From Acanthosepion esculentum (Eukaryota; Mollusca; Cephalopoda; Sepiida; Sepiidae), in the NCBI GenBank assembly GCA_964036315.1, contig OZ038517.1, positions 19,619,386 through 19,683,385 on the forward strand: a DNA stretch of 64,000 nucleotides, given 5' to 3'. The notes under the pieces were generated by a model. The model saw nothing but the letters and a program-made list of their open reading frames with translations, was not told the origin of the DNA and made no database searches. The stretch's first letter is position 1. The number at the start of each line of letters is the position of its first letter. The translations under genes were made by a program, and so were the position numbers. This document shows, piece by piece, positions 10,751 to 21,000 of the stretch.

Positions 10751-11375
10751 ACAGTAGATAACAATTGACATTGCATTTAAATTTTTGAAGATCAAAGTTG
10801 ACTGGAAAGCAAGAAGCCGGAAGAGAGTTCCACAAGCGAAAATTGAGCGAGAACAATAGAAGAGTAATCAGGAAGACAGTAGATAACGATTGACATTGCA
10901 TTTAAATTTTTGAAGATCAAAGTTGACTGGAAAGCAAGAAGCCGGAAGAGAGTTCCACAAGCGAAAATTGAGTGAGAACAATAGAAGAGTAATCAGGAAG
11001 ACAGTAGATAACGATTGACATTGCATTTCAATTTTTGAAGATCAAAGTTGAGAGAAAAGCAAGAAGCCGGAAGAGAGTTCCACAAGCGAAAATTGAGTGA
11101 GAACAATAGAAGAGTAATCAGGAAGACAGTAGATAACGATTGACATTGCATTTCAATTTTTGAAGATCAAAGGTGACTGGAAAGCAAGAAGCCGGAAGAG
11201 AGCTCCACAAGCGAAAATTGAGTGAGAACAATAGAAGAGTAATCAGGAAGACAGTAGATAACGATTGACATTGCATTTAAATTTTTGAAGATCAAAGTTG
11301 ACAGGAAAGCAAGAAGCCGGAAGAGAGTTCAGTTGACATTTCAACTGTAAATTGATGAGACCTTTGTTGCCAGTC
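10751..11375 (-). repeat. 125-bp satellite derived from LINE C-terminus, 5 copies
   Basis: ACAGTAGATA starts at 10751, 10876, 11001, 11126 and 11251, an exact 125-base period. Read on the minus strand, each unit encodes the LINE tail (LWNSLPASCFP, then KFKCNVNRYL) plus a short spacer with CTTCTATTGTTCTCACTCAA. 125 is not a multiple of 3, so each unit changes frame and the array cannot be coding. The same unit forms a 5-copy array on the plus strand at 54906-55515. Confidence 0.9.
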
Positions 11376-11612
11376 TTGTTCTGTGTTTAAATCCCTAAAG
11401 TCCAGGTGGACCATAGCAAAGAGCTCATCTGAACAATTATCTGAAAGTATTTGTATAAACGGCACCGGGAATTGAATATACGGTTGTAAAAAGGTGACTG
11501 AAGCAAATATTGCTGCCACATCGCAGGCTTATATTTAAAGATGCATGATAAAACCCAAGGAAAAATCACCAACATTATTGGTCCTGATCTGGCATCTCGG
11601 CTTCAGTCACTT
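11340..11612. mobile_element. LINE fragments in opposing orientation
   Basis: About 11340-11520 is LINE C-terminal sequence on the minus strand, continuing upstream (in LINE sense) of the 125-bp array. About 11546-11612 is plus-strand LINE (KTQGKITNIIGPDLASRLQS), ending in (TA)n at 11617-11664. The two pieces meet head to head. Confidence 0.65.
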
Positions 11613-11613
11613 T

Positions 11614-11664
<51 letters not shown>

Positions 11665-11667
<3 letters not shown>

Positions 11668-12436
11668 AGATTCAGGAGAGAATTTATTAAGTTAATGATC
11701 CTCGCTAAAATCTACAGGGTTTTCGAATTTCTAAATTCCAAACAGAGAAGGCAAGACTATTTCCATGTTAATTCACAGATAATAAAGGAAAAGAAAAGGT
11801 GGAGAGCCATGATCACCTATGTCATAAAGAGATTTTTTAAGTCAAGTTCCTTGCGTGATACATTCCATTCGTGACTGAAGAGACAGAGGAATTCCCGCGG
11901 TAAACTGGTTGCTAACCAAAGCCACATTGTACAGTTTGTGTCCTGCACTTTAATCCATAGCTGGGGGAGGAGAGAACACCGTCGATTGTTTCCTGAAGGG
12001 ATGTTTTTAAAAATGGTAGAAGAACCGATGAATTATTGTCTCTCCTAAGCTTATTATTGAACAGAAGTTGAACACGACCCAAAAAGTCTACTTTCCGCGC
12101 TGATGACTTTTTGTGCTACCAGCACCATTCTACAAACAGAAGAAACGGTAACCTTTCAGCAAAGCACGTATCTTAAACTTTATCTTACAACGCAAGGATT
12201 TAAAAACAAATTTCTTCCTGATACGTCAACTGAAACGTTTGTACGTGTTGAGATTATTTCATTTTATCAAATACAGTTTGCCCTTCGTAGCCGTACATTC
12301 ATAGGGAAGGATAGGGAAAAAAAACAAAGCTAGCTAAAGTTTTAATGAGTCTGTATATACAAGACGTGCAAAACTGTTTGGAAAGCTGAAAATTCTTTAT
12401 CCTGAAAGGATATGGTATTCTGAAAAGATTTTATTT
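11665..12436. other. Unassigned stretch
   Basis: Contains a weak RTE-like echo (WRAMITYVIKRF near 11800-11840). Beyond that there is no feature I can defend. Confidence 0.45.
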
Positions 12437-12450
12437 TTAACTTCTTCTTC

Positions 12451-12483
<33 letters not shown>

Positions 12484-12775
12484 CACACCTCTTTATTCTC
12501 ATTCTCCTGCTCCTTCTCCTTCTCTTTCTCCTCTTCCTTTCTCTTTTTCGTCTTCTCGGTGTCTTATTTCTCCACCTCCTCCTCCTCCTCTTTCTCCTTC
12601 TTTTTCTTCTAATTATACTCCACATTCTCTTTTTTCTTCTTATTTTTAACTTATTCTTCTCTTCCTCCTCCTTCTCCTCCTGCTCCTCATTCTTTTCTTC
12701 TCCTTTTCTTCTTCTACTCCTCCTTCCCCTTCTTCTTCTTCTTATTATTATCATCATCATCATCCCTCCTTCTTC
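12437..12775. repeat. (ATT)n and CTT/CCT-rich pyrimidine tract
   Basis: A TTA/TTC trinucleotide tract grading into a long polypyrimidine strand. The complementary strand gives an Arg/Lys/Glu-rich open frame that is a composition artefact. Confidence 0.95.
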
Positions 12776-12782
12776 TCTTTCT

Positions 12783-13095
12783 ACAAAACAACAGCGTCTA
12801 TTTCGGGCCTTTCATTCCAAAGAAAGTTAGTGACACTTTCTCTCATGACTTCTTTCTCTCTTTTTCTCTTTATGTCTTTTTTCTCCTCCCTCCCCTCTAT
12901 ATCAATATATAACTTCCGTTAAGTTAACTGATTTAAGGTGTCAATGTCTGGATTTCCTCAAACAATTTAAATTTGAGAGAATAGAAATCTAACTCAATCA
13001 TGTCTCTCTTCCCCATCACTTCTTCACTTCGTTAATTTACATATGCTTAGTAGTGCCCGTCAAAAATGTGTAAATTTCTTTTCATTTTTCGTTTC
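12783..13095 (+). repeat. Family A interior copy
   Basis: Nearly identical to 5105-5420 (starts AACAGCGTCTATTTCGGGCC and ends at TTTCGTTTCAAC). It stops just where the right inverted arm would begin and is replaced by an (ACT)n tract. Confidence 0.8.
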
Positions 13096-13097
13096 AA

Positions 13098-13250
13098 CTA
13101 CTACAACTACTAGTACTTCAACTATTACTACAACTACTAGTACTGCAACTACTACTACTACAAATACGTATACTTCAACTACTACTTCTACAACTACTAG
13201 TACTTCAACTACTACTACTACAACTACTAGTAATTCTACTACAAATCAAA
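13098..13250. repeat. (ACT)n/(AAC)n trinucleotide repeat
   Basis: Imperfect ACTACT/CAACTA units. The Thr/Ser-rich plus-strand frame across it is not a gene. From 13251 to 13685 there is only unassigned sequence and a 30-base T run at about 13469-13498. Confidence 0.9.
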
Positions 13251-13468
13251 GGAGCCAAACCACGAAGCCGTTGTAATTTTGTCCACCCAACCTTCGCTAG
13301 TTTCACTCACTCTTCTAGTGTCTTGATCACAGGGTACATTCCAGTCATTTACAAAGTGGGTCATATCGCCCCTCCACCTACCTGGGTATGGTAGAAAGAT
13401 CCGAGTGGGTTACAAAGAAAAAGGGGGTTGCAGTAAAATCATAATCAAAGGAGGTTTTCGTTTTGTTA

Positions 13469-13499
<31 letters not shown>

Positions 13500-13689
13500 A
13501 AATTTTTTATGACAAAATCTAAGTCTCGGCCAATTAACACTTATAGGGTAATCCAAATTTTTTCTAACAAAAACTGTTTCTGACCGCTACTGCAGAGAAA
13601 AAAAAAAGTCAAAATACATGTCAGTGCCCTCCCCCAATATCATACTTGGGAGAGCAAGGCTTCAAAGCAAAGGAACCAAGTGTACGTTA

Positions 13690-14184
13690 GAGAAGCCAGC
13701 GATCTAAGACGTTTACATATCGTCCAGGCTGACGTTCAGGAGCTGTTAGTAAGAAACGAGCCGATGCATTTTTAAAGACGGCCTACGTAATAACAGTTAT
13801 CGTGAGGGCGAAAGCTGGACGATCTCCTCACGGATTAAGTCTTGAAGCAACAGAAATGTGGTTCTACAGAAGGATGCTGGGCCTAACATGTGAGCAACGT
13901 CAAAGTTCTAGTGAAAAAGGAACAAAAAGGAAACATAATATCAGGAAGAGAGAGTTGACATTTCTAGGGCACATAATGAGGAAAGAGGGCTTAGAAAATT
14001 TGATACTCACAGGACATTGAAGTCAAGGTGGGACAGAGGAAAACAAAGCATATCTTATTTAATGAGTTTTCGTTAAATGGATGACAGAACAGGGCTTAGG
14101 GGAATTAGACAAAATTATTAAAACTTCAAAGGACTGGAAATTTTGGAGAGCCATGATCGCCTAGATCCTATGGAACATGACACA

Positions 14185-14250
<66 letters not shown>

Positions 14251-14560
14251 CTTGAGTATATGGATGGCGGTTCAGGGTTTAGGAGAAATAAAAAAAAATT
14301 AATTAAGAGCTACAAAGGCGAGGAAGTTGTGGTGAGCCATGATCGCCTACGTCCCGGTGGGACACGATACATAGAAGAAATTTTTTAAAAAGTCTTAAAG
14401 ATAAAGTGGCACTCAGAACTAGGAAAAGATAGCTGAAATTCCTTGGACGCGCAATGAGGTAGGAGGGTTTGGAAACCTTAATCCTCACAGGGCATATTAA
14501 CGGCAAGAGGGATAGGGGAAGTCAGCGGCTCAACTACCCGGCGAGCGTGTGTGAATGGAT
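13690..14560 (+). mobile_element. RTE-type LINE C-terminal fragments, three in series
   Basis: First piece at about 13690-14180: LEATEMWFYRRMLGLTCEQ, then RKRELTFLGHIMRKEGLENL and WRAMIA-like, the C-terminal region of RTE/endonuclease-RT proteins. It is interrupted by (AAT)n at 14184-14249. A second copy of the terminal WRAMIAYV.. region is at about 14250-14390, and a third, LTFLGRAM-R.EGLETLILTGHI-like, at 14395-14545. No catalytic RT motifs remain. Confidence 0.7.
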
Positions 14561-14669
14561 GGTGAAATGATTTTTTTTTTAAAAAGACATAATTATTTTA
14601 TATCATATTATAATTATTTTCCATATTCTATCAAAATTTTGAAATACTGTCTCTCAGAGTGAAGGATTT

Positions 14670-15190
14670 TTTTTTAATCATTTCAACCCAAGCAAGGCAA
14701 TAAAGCCGCTAAGATGCAAGCGGTTAGTGAGTGTTAGAAAATATGAGAGATATTAAAGAGATAAGGCAATAAAAGAACAACAATTAAGGAGAGAGAAGAT
14801 AACGAATCGCGCGGGGAGCAGATGATTTACGCCGGACGAGGAGGCGGCGGTGGCAGCAGGAGCGGCGGGCCGTCCATGCGACGGTGGCGCGGCCTTTTTT
14901 GAGTGCTGCCATTTCGCCGACGACAAAACGCGCTACCCGCGACCAACCAGACGTTTTCTCTTGGAGTCTTCCCCGAAAAAGTTTTTTTAAAAAGTTGACT
15001 GGGATGCTAGAAGCTGGGAGAAAGCGTGTAGGGCGAGAGAAGAAACTGTTAGCATAGAACTTGCGGTTGCATTTAGCCAGTTCAAGTGAAAAAGTATATA
15101 TGACCTCACCGCCAATCTCGAACTGCGCTTAAATTCATAGCGTCTAGATACCATCGAGGAAAACTCATCAGAACAATTAGCCTAAAAATA
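14670..15190 (-). mobile_element. LINE 3' fragment, minus strand, interrupted by GC-rich DNA
   Basis: The 3' landmark complement (CAAGCAAGGCAATAAAGCCG) is at about 14690-14710. C-terminal coding complement (LINE tail residues around FKRS, NSF, LW) covers about 14960-15180. The middle, 14805-14960, does not match the LINE and is listed separately. Confidence 0.6.
14805..14960. other. Isolated GC/CpG-rich island
   Basis: Strongly GC-rich with many CG dinucleotides (for example GGCGGCGGTGGCAGCAGG and GACGGTGGCGCGGCC) inside otherwise AT-rich DNA. No start codon-led frame of useful length. It could be a fragment of a CpG-rich promoter or of an unrecognised transposon. Origin unknown. Confidence 0.5.
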
Positions 15191-15196
15191 TTTATA

Positions 15197-15253
<57 letters not shown>

Positions 15254-15261
<8 letters not shown>

Positions 15262-15427
15262 TAACCCGGATATAAGAGAGTTGTTGGGACCGGAGAAGAC
15301 ATATCTTATATCCGGGTTTCTCTTATACCCGGGTTTTTTCTATTTTGTTTTATTAACACAGGCTCTAATTTGGGATCAGAGAAAATCGCTCTTATATCCG
15401 GGTTTCTCTTATATCCAATACACTGTA
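15254..15427. mobile_element. Short TIR element with Tigger/pogo-like ends
   Basis: The right end ACAGTGTATTGGATATAAGAG (complement) and left end GTGTAACCCGGATATAAGAG are inverted. The motif TTATATCCGGGTTTCTC is repeated inside. The composition parallels the CCGGATATAAGGG motif of the Tigger-like element at 49065-50525. Flanked by TA-rich DNA ((TA)n 15197-15256). Confidence 0.5.
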
Positions 15428-15494
15428 TTGACTATATATAGAGGCAAATTATGAAGTAAATGAGTTGAATAGAACGATTTTTTTTTAAATCGAA

Positions 15495-15622
<128 letters not shown>

Positions 15623-15624
15623 TT

Positions 15625-15835
15625 GTACAGTATTTACATTAGTCGGACTATTGTCCTCATCTTTGTCGTCATATTTGTCACAACGTTTCGGCCGTTGTAC
15701 GCTCCGGCCTTCTTCAGGTGGTTGGAATTTCGAACTGAAGAAGGCCGGAGCGTACAACGGCCGAAACGTTGTGACAAATATGGCGACAAAGATGAGGACA
15801 ATAGTCCGACTAATGTAAATACTGTCCATAATACC
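15625..15835. repeat. Near-perfect palindrome of SINE/PLE tail unit
   Basis: Arms 15625-15720 and 15735-15835 are reverse complements with about one mismatch over 92 bases and a loop of about 15. Each arm is one unit of the 107-bp repeat described at 26870-27710, including GAAGAAGGCCGG and GGCCGAAACGTTGT. Both strands give almost the same open peptide because of this symmetry; it is not a gene. Confidence 0.9.
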
Positions 15836-15837
15836 TC

Positions 15838-16060
15838 ATCTCAGAAATATATATTTGTGTATTTAGGCAGCAATCCTTCTTTCATGCACATTTCATTAAA
15901 AACGACTGACAAGGTGCTTTTATTTAGTTTTTTATACAATTTCTCGTGTGATCTAATAATGTTTTTCTTTTCAGATGATAAATTATATAAAAACTGTCCG
16001 AATGTTCTTTTTATCCGAGCGCTTTCGGCTATACATTTAGCCATTTTCAAGGATTATATT
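15838..16060 (+). repeat. Dispersed repeat family C
   Basis: Matches 17935-18125 inverted (landmarks TGTATTTAGGCAGCAATCC, AACGACTGACAAGGTGCTTT, GAACATTCGGACA complement). It ends with CGCTTTCGGCTATACATTTA at about 16019, whose minus strand reads UUGAAAAU, a GGCUA/UAGCC hairpin, then GAAAGCG. That arrangement resembles Penelope-like element ends. Confidence 0.6.
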
Positions 16061-17930
16061 TCTAATTCTAACAGTTGAAATATAATCCTTGAAGATGTCA
16101 GATTCTTCTTTGAATTTTATCAAGAATCCCTAAATAGAGATAGCAGATGCACCAGACCAGATGTGACCGCAATATTCCATGCATCGACATATGGTTGACT
16201 TAGAAATTGCGCAAAATGGATTCTGAAGAGAAAATTTCTCTGGTACGACAAAGTTGAGATGCCAGATGAGCACCAATGTTATTGCAGCTTCTTCTTAGTA
16301 TTTAATCTAACTTACAGGTGAGATTTAAATTTACCCTTTCCTATTGCTGAATAAATTGGTCAATAGATTTGCGTTTTATTTGTGAAGGCCATAAGTTTAT
16401 TTATAATGATGAATACCTAATATCAAGAACGGTTTTTGGTTGGGTTGGTTGATTTCACATGTCAAACCATGTTGAAGTCAGCCCTTTTTTATTTTAATGT
16501 TTGTTTTTTAATCTATAACTTCTATATCATAAATTAACTGATTTAAAATATGTTTTTTTCGCTACACAGTAATAAACATGTTTCAAAAATGGAAGCTAAA
16601 AATTTCAAATTAAATTCAATGTATTAGTTCCGTTTCATCTTCAAGCGAATATTGTAATAACTTATTTTTAAATTTACTGAGTTTTAAACGCACACATAAA
16701 TTCATAATTTCCTGTTTCCAAGGCTACAGAGAAATCCAATCATTCAGAAAAGGGGCGGTAGTGTGTTCATTTTTATTAACTATTATTGTATCAATTATGA
16801 ATTACGTTCGAGAAAGAGGTTAAGTTTATGGAGGGTAGGGGTGTATTTTTCAATGAATTCTGACATCCGTTAAATGCATGTCGTCTGGGCTTTTTAATTA
16901 TTAACGGCAAAATTTCTTTCGGCATTTTTTCTTGTATACTTAAAGATTTTGGGGGGATATTTAGGTTAGAATACGTTTTATTTAACTACAATTTTAAAAT
17001 ATTTTCACTCTTAAATATTAATAGACTATATTTCTTTTAAAACAAGTAAATGTAATAGAATTACTTAAATTATATAAAATTATTTTTTCATATCAAATAT
17101 AAGTATGTATATTACCAGCTCCCATTTTTTTAATTTTATTTTTAAATATTATTTAAGGAAAATTTTTGACAATGACAGCAAAAAATAGTTATTTCATTTC
17201 TCTGATTCAGTAAATTTTTATTTTTTATAAACTTAGTAATATATAGATTCTCATGTATTTATGCTCTGTAAATTTACATTGAGCACTCTTTTTTAAAAAT
17301 AATAAGTATCAATAAGTAAGTTCTTTCATATTGTCTGATAAGCTTAATCACATTATCGTTGAAAGACGAAAGGAAATCACCATATTGATACATATTTAAA
17401 TCCAATCTAAGCTTTCGGCTTACATAAGCCATTATCAAAGATGACAATTACATTTCAATATATCAAACAACACACGGACGAAACAACAATGATAGTCTGT
17501 TTTTGTTGCATGAAAGATTTCAAAGCAACGACAAACACGTGTATACGAGACGCGGAAGCGAAAATCGCGTCGCAGCTCGTGACATCACACATGACCACGC
17601 GAGTGTGAAAACGAGAAGTATTAAGTATGGGAAGCCGTTGGTATAAATCAATGACTTCTGTTCTCAATTATAAGCATTTAAGAATATTTGTGGAGATTTC
17701 GTAGTTTATTTTGTTCAGGTTAGGTTTCAACTGTTTTATGTATATAGCTTCAAGAATGTTTTAGTTTTTGTTTATTGTTTTCCTGTTTAAGTATAGTTGT
17801 GTTTTCAACAAGGATTTTCCGGAATTGTGTTTGCGGCCAGGCATGTTGTTTTAAATGCCTAAAAATGTTAGAATTATCATTCAAATGTAGAGTCAAGCGT
17901 CGTGAAATAAATAAATAAATAAATATATAT
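16061..17930. other. Mostly unassigned AT-rich DNA
   Basis: No ORF or tandem unit that I can support. At about 17405-17445 the minus strand reads UUGAUAAU, a GGCUUA/UAAGCC hairpin, then GAAAGC, the same arrangement as at 16019. About 17540-17600 is locally CpG-containing (CGCGTCGCAGCTCGTGAC) but shows no gene. Confidence 0.5.
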
Positions 17931-17934
17931 ATAA

Positions 17935-18114
17935 AGAAATATATATATAGAAAGCGCTCGGAAAAGAACATTCGGACAATTTTTATATAATTTATCCTCT
18001 GAAAAGAAAAACTTTATTAGATCGCACGAGAAATTATATAAAAAACTAAATAAAAGCACCTTGTCAGTCGTTTTTAATGAAATGTGCTTGAAAGAAGGAT
18101 TGCTGCCTAAATAC

Positions 18115-18184
<70 letters not shown>
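17935..18184 (-). repeat. Family C copy plus (TA)n
   Basis: Inverted match to 15838-16010, followed by (TA)n at 18118-18184. Confidence 0.75.
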
Positions 18185-18187
<3 letters not shown>

Positions 18188-18870
18188 GGGTGTAACAGCA
18201 AAATTTACAAATCATGTAACAGCATAATTCTCCATTCCACAAAATGTTTAATATCTAAAAAAGCATTAAACTAATTAAGTTATTTTCCAGGTTTTCAGAT
18301 AAGATGTTTAGCCATCATGATATCATTTGGCGCAAGAATCACTGAAAAATCCTTTGAGTTATTCATCTAAAAAAAGAACAGGTTAAAATTGCTTTGTATC
18401 AGACACACTGGCTTCCAAACTGAGCAATGGTGAGAGAAAAAAACATCATTCAGGATTTCAGTAATGATACCAACATTCATACTCTGGCTTCCATCTTCAA
18501 AGTCCATTCAAGAACTATCAAGAGAACGGTGAATAAGTTTAAAAAAGAGTGAACGGTAAAGAGGAAAACTGGATCAGGTGATCGCAACAGGAAGAGGGAT
18601 CATCATTTCAACTTAAAGAGATCAATTAGAAAAGATCCAACTCAATCCATGAGACGTTTGGCACGTGAGAGAGGAGTTTCAGCTATGACAGTCCAAAAAA
18701 TCAGTGAAAAAAGACTTGAAAATGAAATCGTACGTGAAACGTGTGAGGAACCTTATTACTCCAGGACAGAAAGTTAGAACGTTAGAGAGGACGATGATCA
18801 TCTTGAATGAGTTGGAAAATGATCCTGGAATAATTGAACTTTATTTCAATCCTTCATGAGCTTCCGATGC
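18184..18870 (+). mobile_element. Mariner/IS630-type transposon 5' fragment
   Basis: Starts at a TA with ACCGGGTGTAACAGC, a plausible TIR. A transposase N-terminus follows from 18427. No right end was found; the sequence is truncated at about 18860. Confidence 0.55.
18427..18860 (+). pseudogene. IS630/Tc1-mariner transposase N-terminus
   Basis: Starts MVREKNIIQDFSND and reads through a first helix-turn-helix (TLASIFKVHSRTIKRTVNKF), a stop, then a second DNA-binding region: RKTGSGDRNRKRDHHF, RKDPTQSMRRLARE and RGVSAMTVQKI. A frameshift comes near 18710, after which another frame gives LITPGQKVRTLERTM. No catalytic D/E boxes remain. It is distinct from the mariner relics at 6.3 and 53.6 kb. 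Confidence 0.7.
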
Positions 18871-18894
18871 TTAGCTATGATTAATTTTCACACA

Positions 18895-19215
18895 CATTTT
18901 TAAACCCTAGTGTAGCTGGGAATGACACTAATACACAAGGTTAACAGGCAGTGAAAGTAAGAAGAAAGACTGAATTTTGGGAGGATTGGGGAAAGGACAA
19001 AAGATAAACAGGACAAAGGAAGATAAAAGATGGCGATTGACGTGTCATTTAAATATCTGAAGGTTGTATTTATCAGTGAAGCAAGGTAGGAAGTGCGTGA
19101 AAAGAAACTGTTCAAATAGAATTGGCGGTTGCGTTTAGCTATTTTAACAGTAAACGGGTGGGACCTAAATGCCAATCTAGTAGCACGTTTAAATTCATAT
19201 AGTCGGATCACCAGG
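18895..19215 (-). mobile_element. LINE 3' fragment, minus strand
   Basis: The minus-strand frame reads YEFKRATRLAFRSHPFTVKI, then RQFYLNSFFSRTSYL, matching the reference LINE C-terminus. The 3' UTR landmark with the GTGTAGCTGGGAATGACACT complement is at about 18905-18930. Confidence 0.75.
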
Positions 19216-19644
19216 AAAATATTGCCTTGAAAATATTTGTAGAAAATACAAAGGAAAATAATGCATATATGTTACGCGTTGCTTTCCCTCAATCTGCCCT
19301 GTGGGTATCAGATTTTCCAAGCCCTTTTTACTCAATACGTGCCCCAGAGATTTCAATTGCGTCTTCCTGATGTTAAATATAAGTTTGTTGCTCACATTAA
19401 TTGTCCAAGGTATTCTCAGCATCCTACTTTAGAACCACATTTCTGTTGCTCAAAGTGTCTTCTTCATCTTTGAGGAGATTGACCAGCATTCGCAGCCGTA
19501 AAGGAGAACAGATACTCTTTTCTTTGTTACCAACGAAAACCTCATGTCTCGTAGAACTCTGCCTAGCTTTTGGAATGCGTCTTAGGCCATCCCAATACGT
19601 CTACAGACTTGATACAGACTTCTCGACTGTCTTAACGTACTGCC

Positions 19645-19905
19645 GACAGTATTTACTGCCCCCCCCCACGAGGGATAGATGTGGCACAAGGCCGGGTTTA
19701 AAGTGGGGTATTCCCGAGACCCGTAGGCTCGGCCAAAAAAGGGCCCGTAGATGCCGTATAAACGGGATCGGGTTGGTCAACCTCCCCGAACGAGGCTCTG
19801 CCCTTCGGCGGAGGCTCGTCCGGGTGTCTCTCTGCTCAGAGGCAGAGAGTTCGACCGTCCAGCACTTAACGTGCTGCCGACTATCCGGGTATTCACTGGT
19901 AGTAA
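19645..19905 (-). repeat. GC-rich multi-hairpin element, copy 1
   Basis: On the minus strand it aligns with 36715-36950 and 46583-46822. The conserved order is hairpin CAGCAC/GTGCTG; hairpin CTCTCTGC/GCAGAGAG; long stem CCGGACGAG/CTCGTTCGG enclosing a GCCG..GGGC hairpin; a GTTTATACGG region; TTTTTTGGCCGAGCCTACGGG; and terminal CCGGCCTTGTGCCACAT. A second start (GTCGGCAGTACGTTAAG) follows about 237 bases later, hinting at tandem units. It splits the RTE LINE. Class unknown. Confidence 0.65.
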
Positions 19906-20239
19906 TATATGTATACCTCGGTTGAGTCCATTTGTGTAAAAAGATTGAGGACCCTTAACACTGACTAAATTGTCTTGTTTCTTAATACTTTGCTTAGCTT
20001 TTGGAAGACATCTTTCACTATCCCAACGTGACTTCGGATTTCCGTGTCGCAATTTTCGTCCTCTGCTGAAACACTTTCCAGATATTTAAATTCATAACTT
20101 GCATGTTGGGCTGTTCCTTTTACTAACAACCATGCATTATGTCTTCTTGCAGTTAATGTTTAATAGTTTCTATTCGCCTTCTTTCACTGCCTTGTAGTTT
20201 CCTTTCTGTGCTTGTTATCAACACTGTGTCATATGCATA

Positions 20240-20990
20240 CCTTAAGTTGTTATGTTATTGTGGCCACAAAGAATGATTCCTGGTAGGACTTCTAATTCTC
20301 TCAGAATAGCCTCAATATATAGGCTGAAGAAGTCCTTTTCTATTTGCTTTCCTTCAGTACCTTCTGCAGGAGTTCTTGAAGTTTTCTTGTGGTTTTCATT
20401 TCCATGTCTGCTCTCGTCATCCGCATATATTATGTTGATAAGATTATGGCCGTCAGTAATAAATCCTGGTAGGTCTTCTAATTCTTTCAGAATCACCTCA
20501 CTGTATAGGCTGAAGAAGTCCCGTGTGCAACCCATTCAGTAGGAGTTCTTGTAGTTTTCTTTCTGTGTCTACTATCATCACTGTATCATCTGCATATTTT
20601 ATGTTGTTAAGATTGTGGCTGCAATAATGAATCCTGGTAGGTCTTCTAATTCTCTCAGAATCGCCTCACTGTATAGGGTTAATAAGTCCTTTTCTTTTGC
20701 GTTCCTTCATTATCTTCTACAGGAGTTCTTCTAGTTTTCTTGTGGTTTTACTTTCCGTGCCTGCTCTCAACATCCGCATATATTATGTTGCCACGATTGA
20801 GGCCGCCAATGAATCCTGTTAGGACTTCTAATTCTCTTGGAATCGCCTTACTGTATAGTTTAAATAAGTCCGGCGAGAAGACACACCCTTGTCTTGTATT
20901 TTTGTAGATTTATTGTGAAGTCATTTTCTATGCAGGCGGGTTGCTGCCAGTATAGGTTCTGGATTATTCTAATATCCTTTCCAAATATGT
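20240..20990 (-). pseudogene. RTE reverse transcriptase palm, internally reiterated
   Basis: The RT segment encoding LYSEAILRELEDLPGFI, then HNL.NIIYADD (the catalytic YADD box), appears about four times, starting near 20277, 20463, 20631 and 20814, a period of about 170-186. Two units are open in one frame (20242-20535), each with FFSLYSE/FFSLYIE and one keeping IIYADD. An RT cannot work with several palm copies in series. This looks like tandem duplication within a dead element. Confidence 0.7.
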
Positions 20991-21000
20991 CGATGCTACC

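Larger units (their letters stand above)
19195..21000 (-). mobile_element. RTE-type LINE, minus strand, rearranged
   Basis: Read on the minus strand: RT fingers/palm near 20990-20880 (IIQNLYWQQ, then RQGCVFSPDLF across a shift), repeated palm segments to about 20240, then FKYLESVSAEDENCDTEIRS and KDVFQKLSKVLRNK at about 20090-19980. The GC-rich hairpin element follows at 19645-19905, then RTE sequence again (FSLVTKKRVS, then MLRIPWT and LKSLGHVLSKKGLENL) to 19195. Many stops and shifts. Confidence 0.75.

Noticed and set aside
12437..12763. 108-codon Arg/Lys/Glu-rich frame on the minus strand
   Set aside because: Complement of a CTT/CCT polypyrimidine tract; no domain or start context.
19401..19939. 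174-codon plus-strand frame and overlapping frames across 19.4-19.9 kb
   Set aside because: The real content is minus-strand RTE LINE and the GC-rich hairpin element; plus frames have no motif and are shadows.
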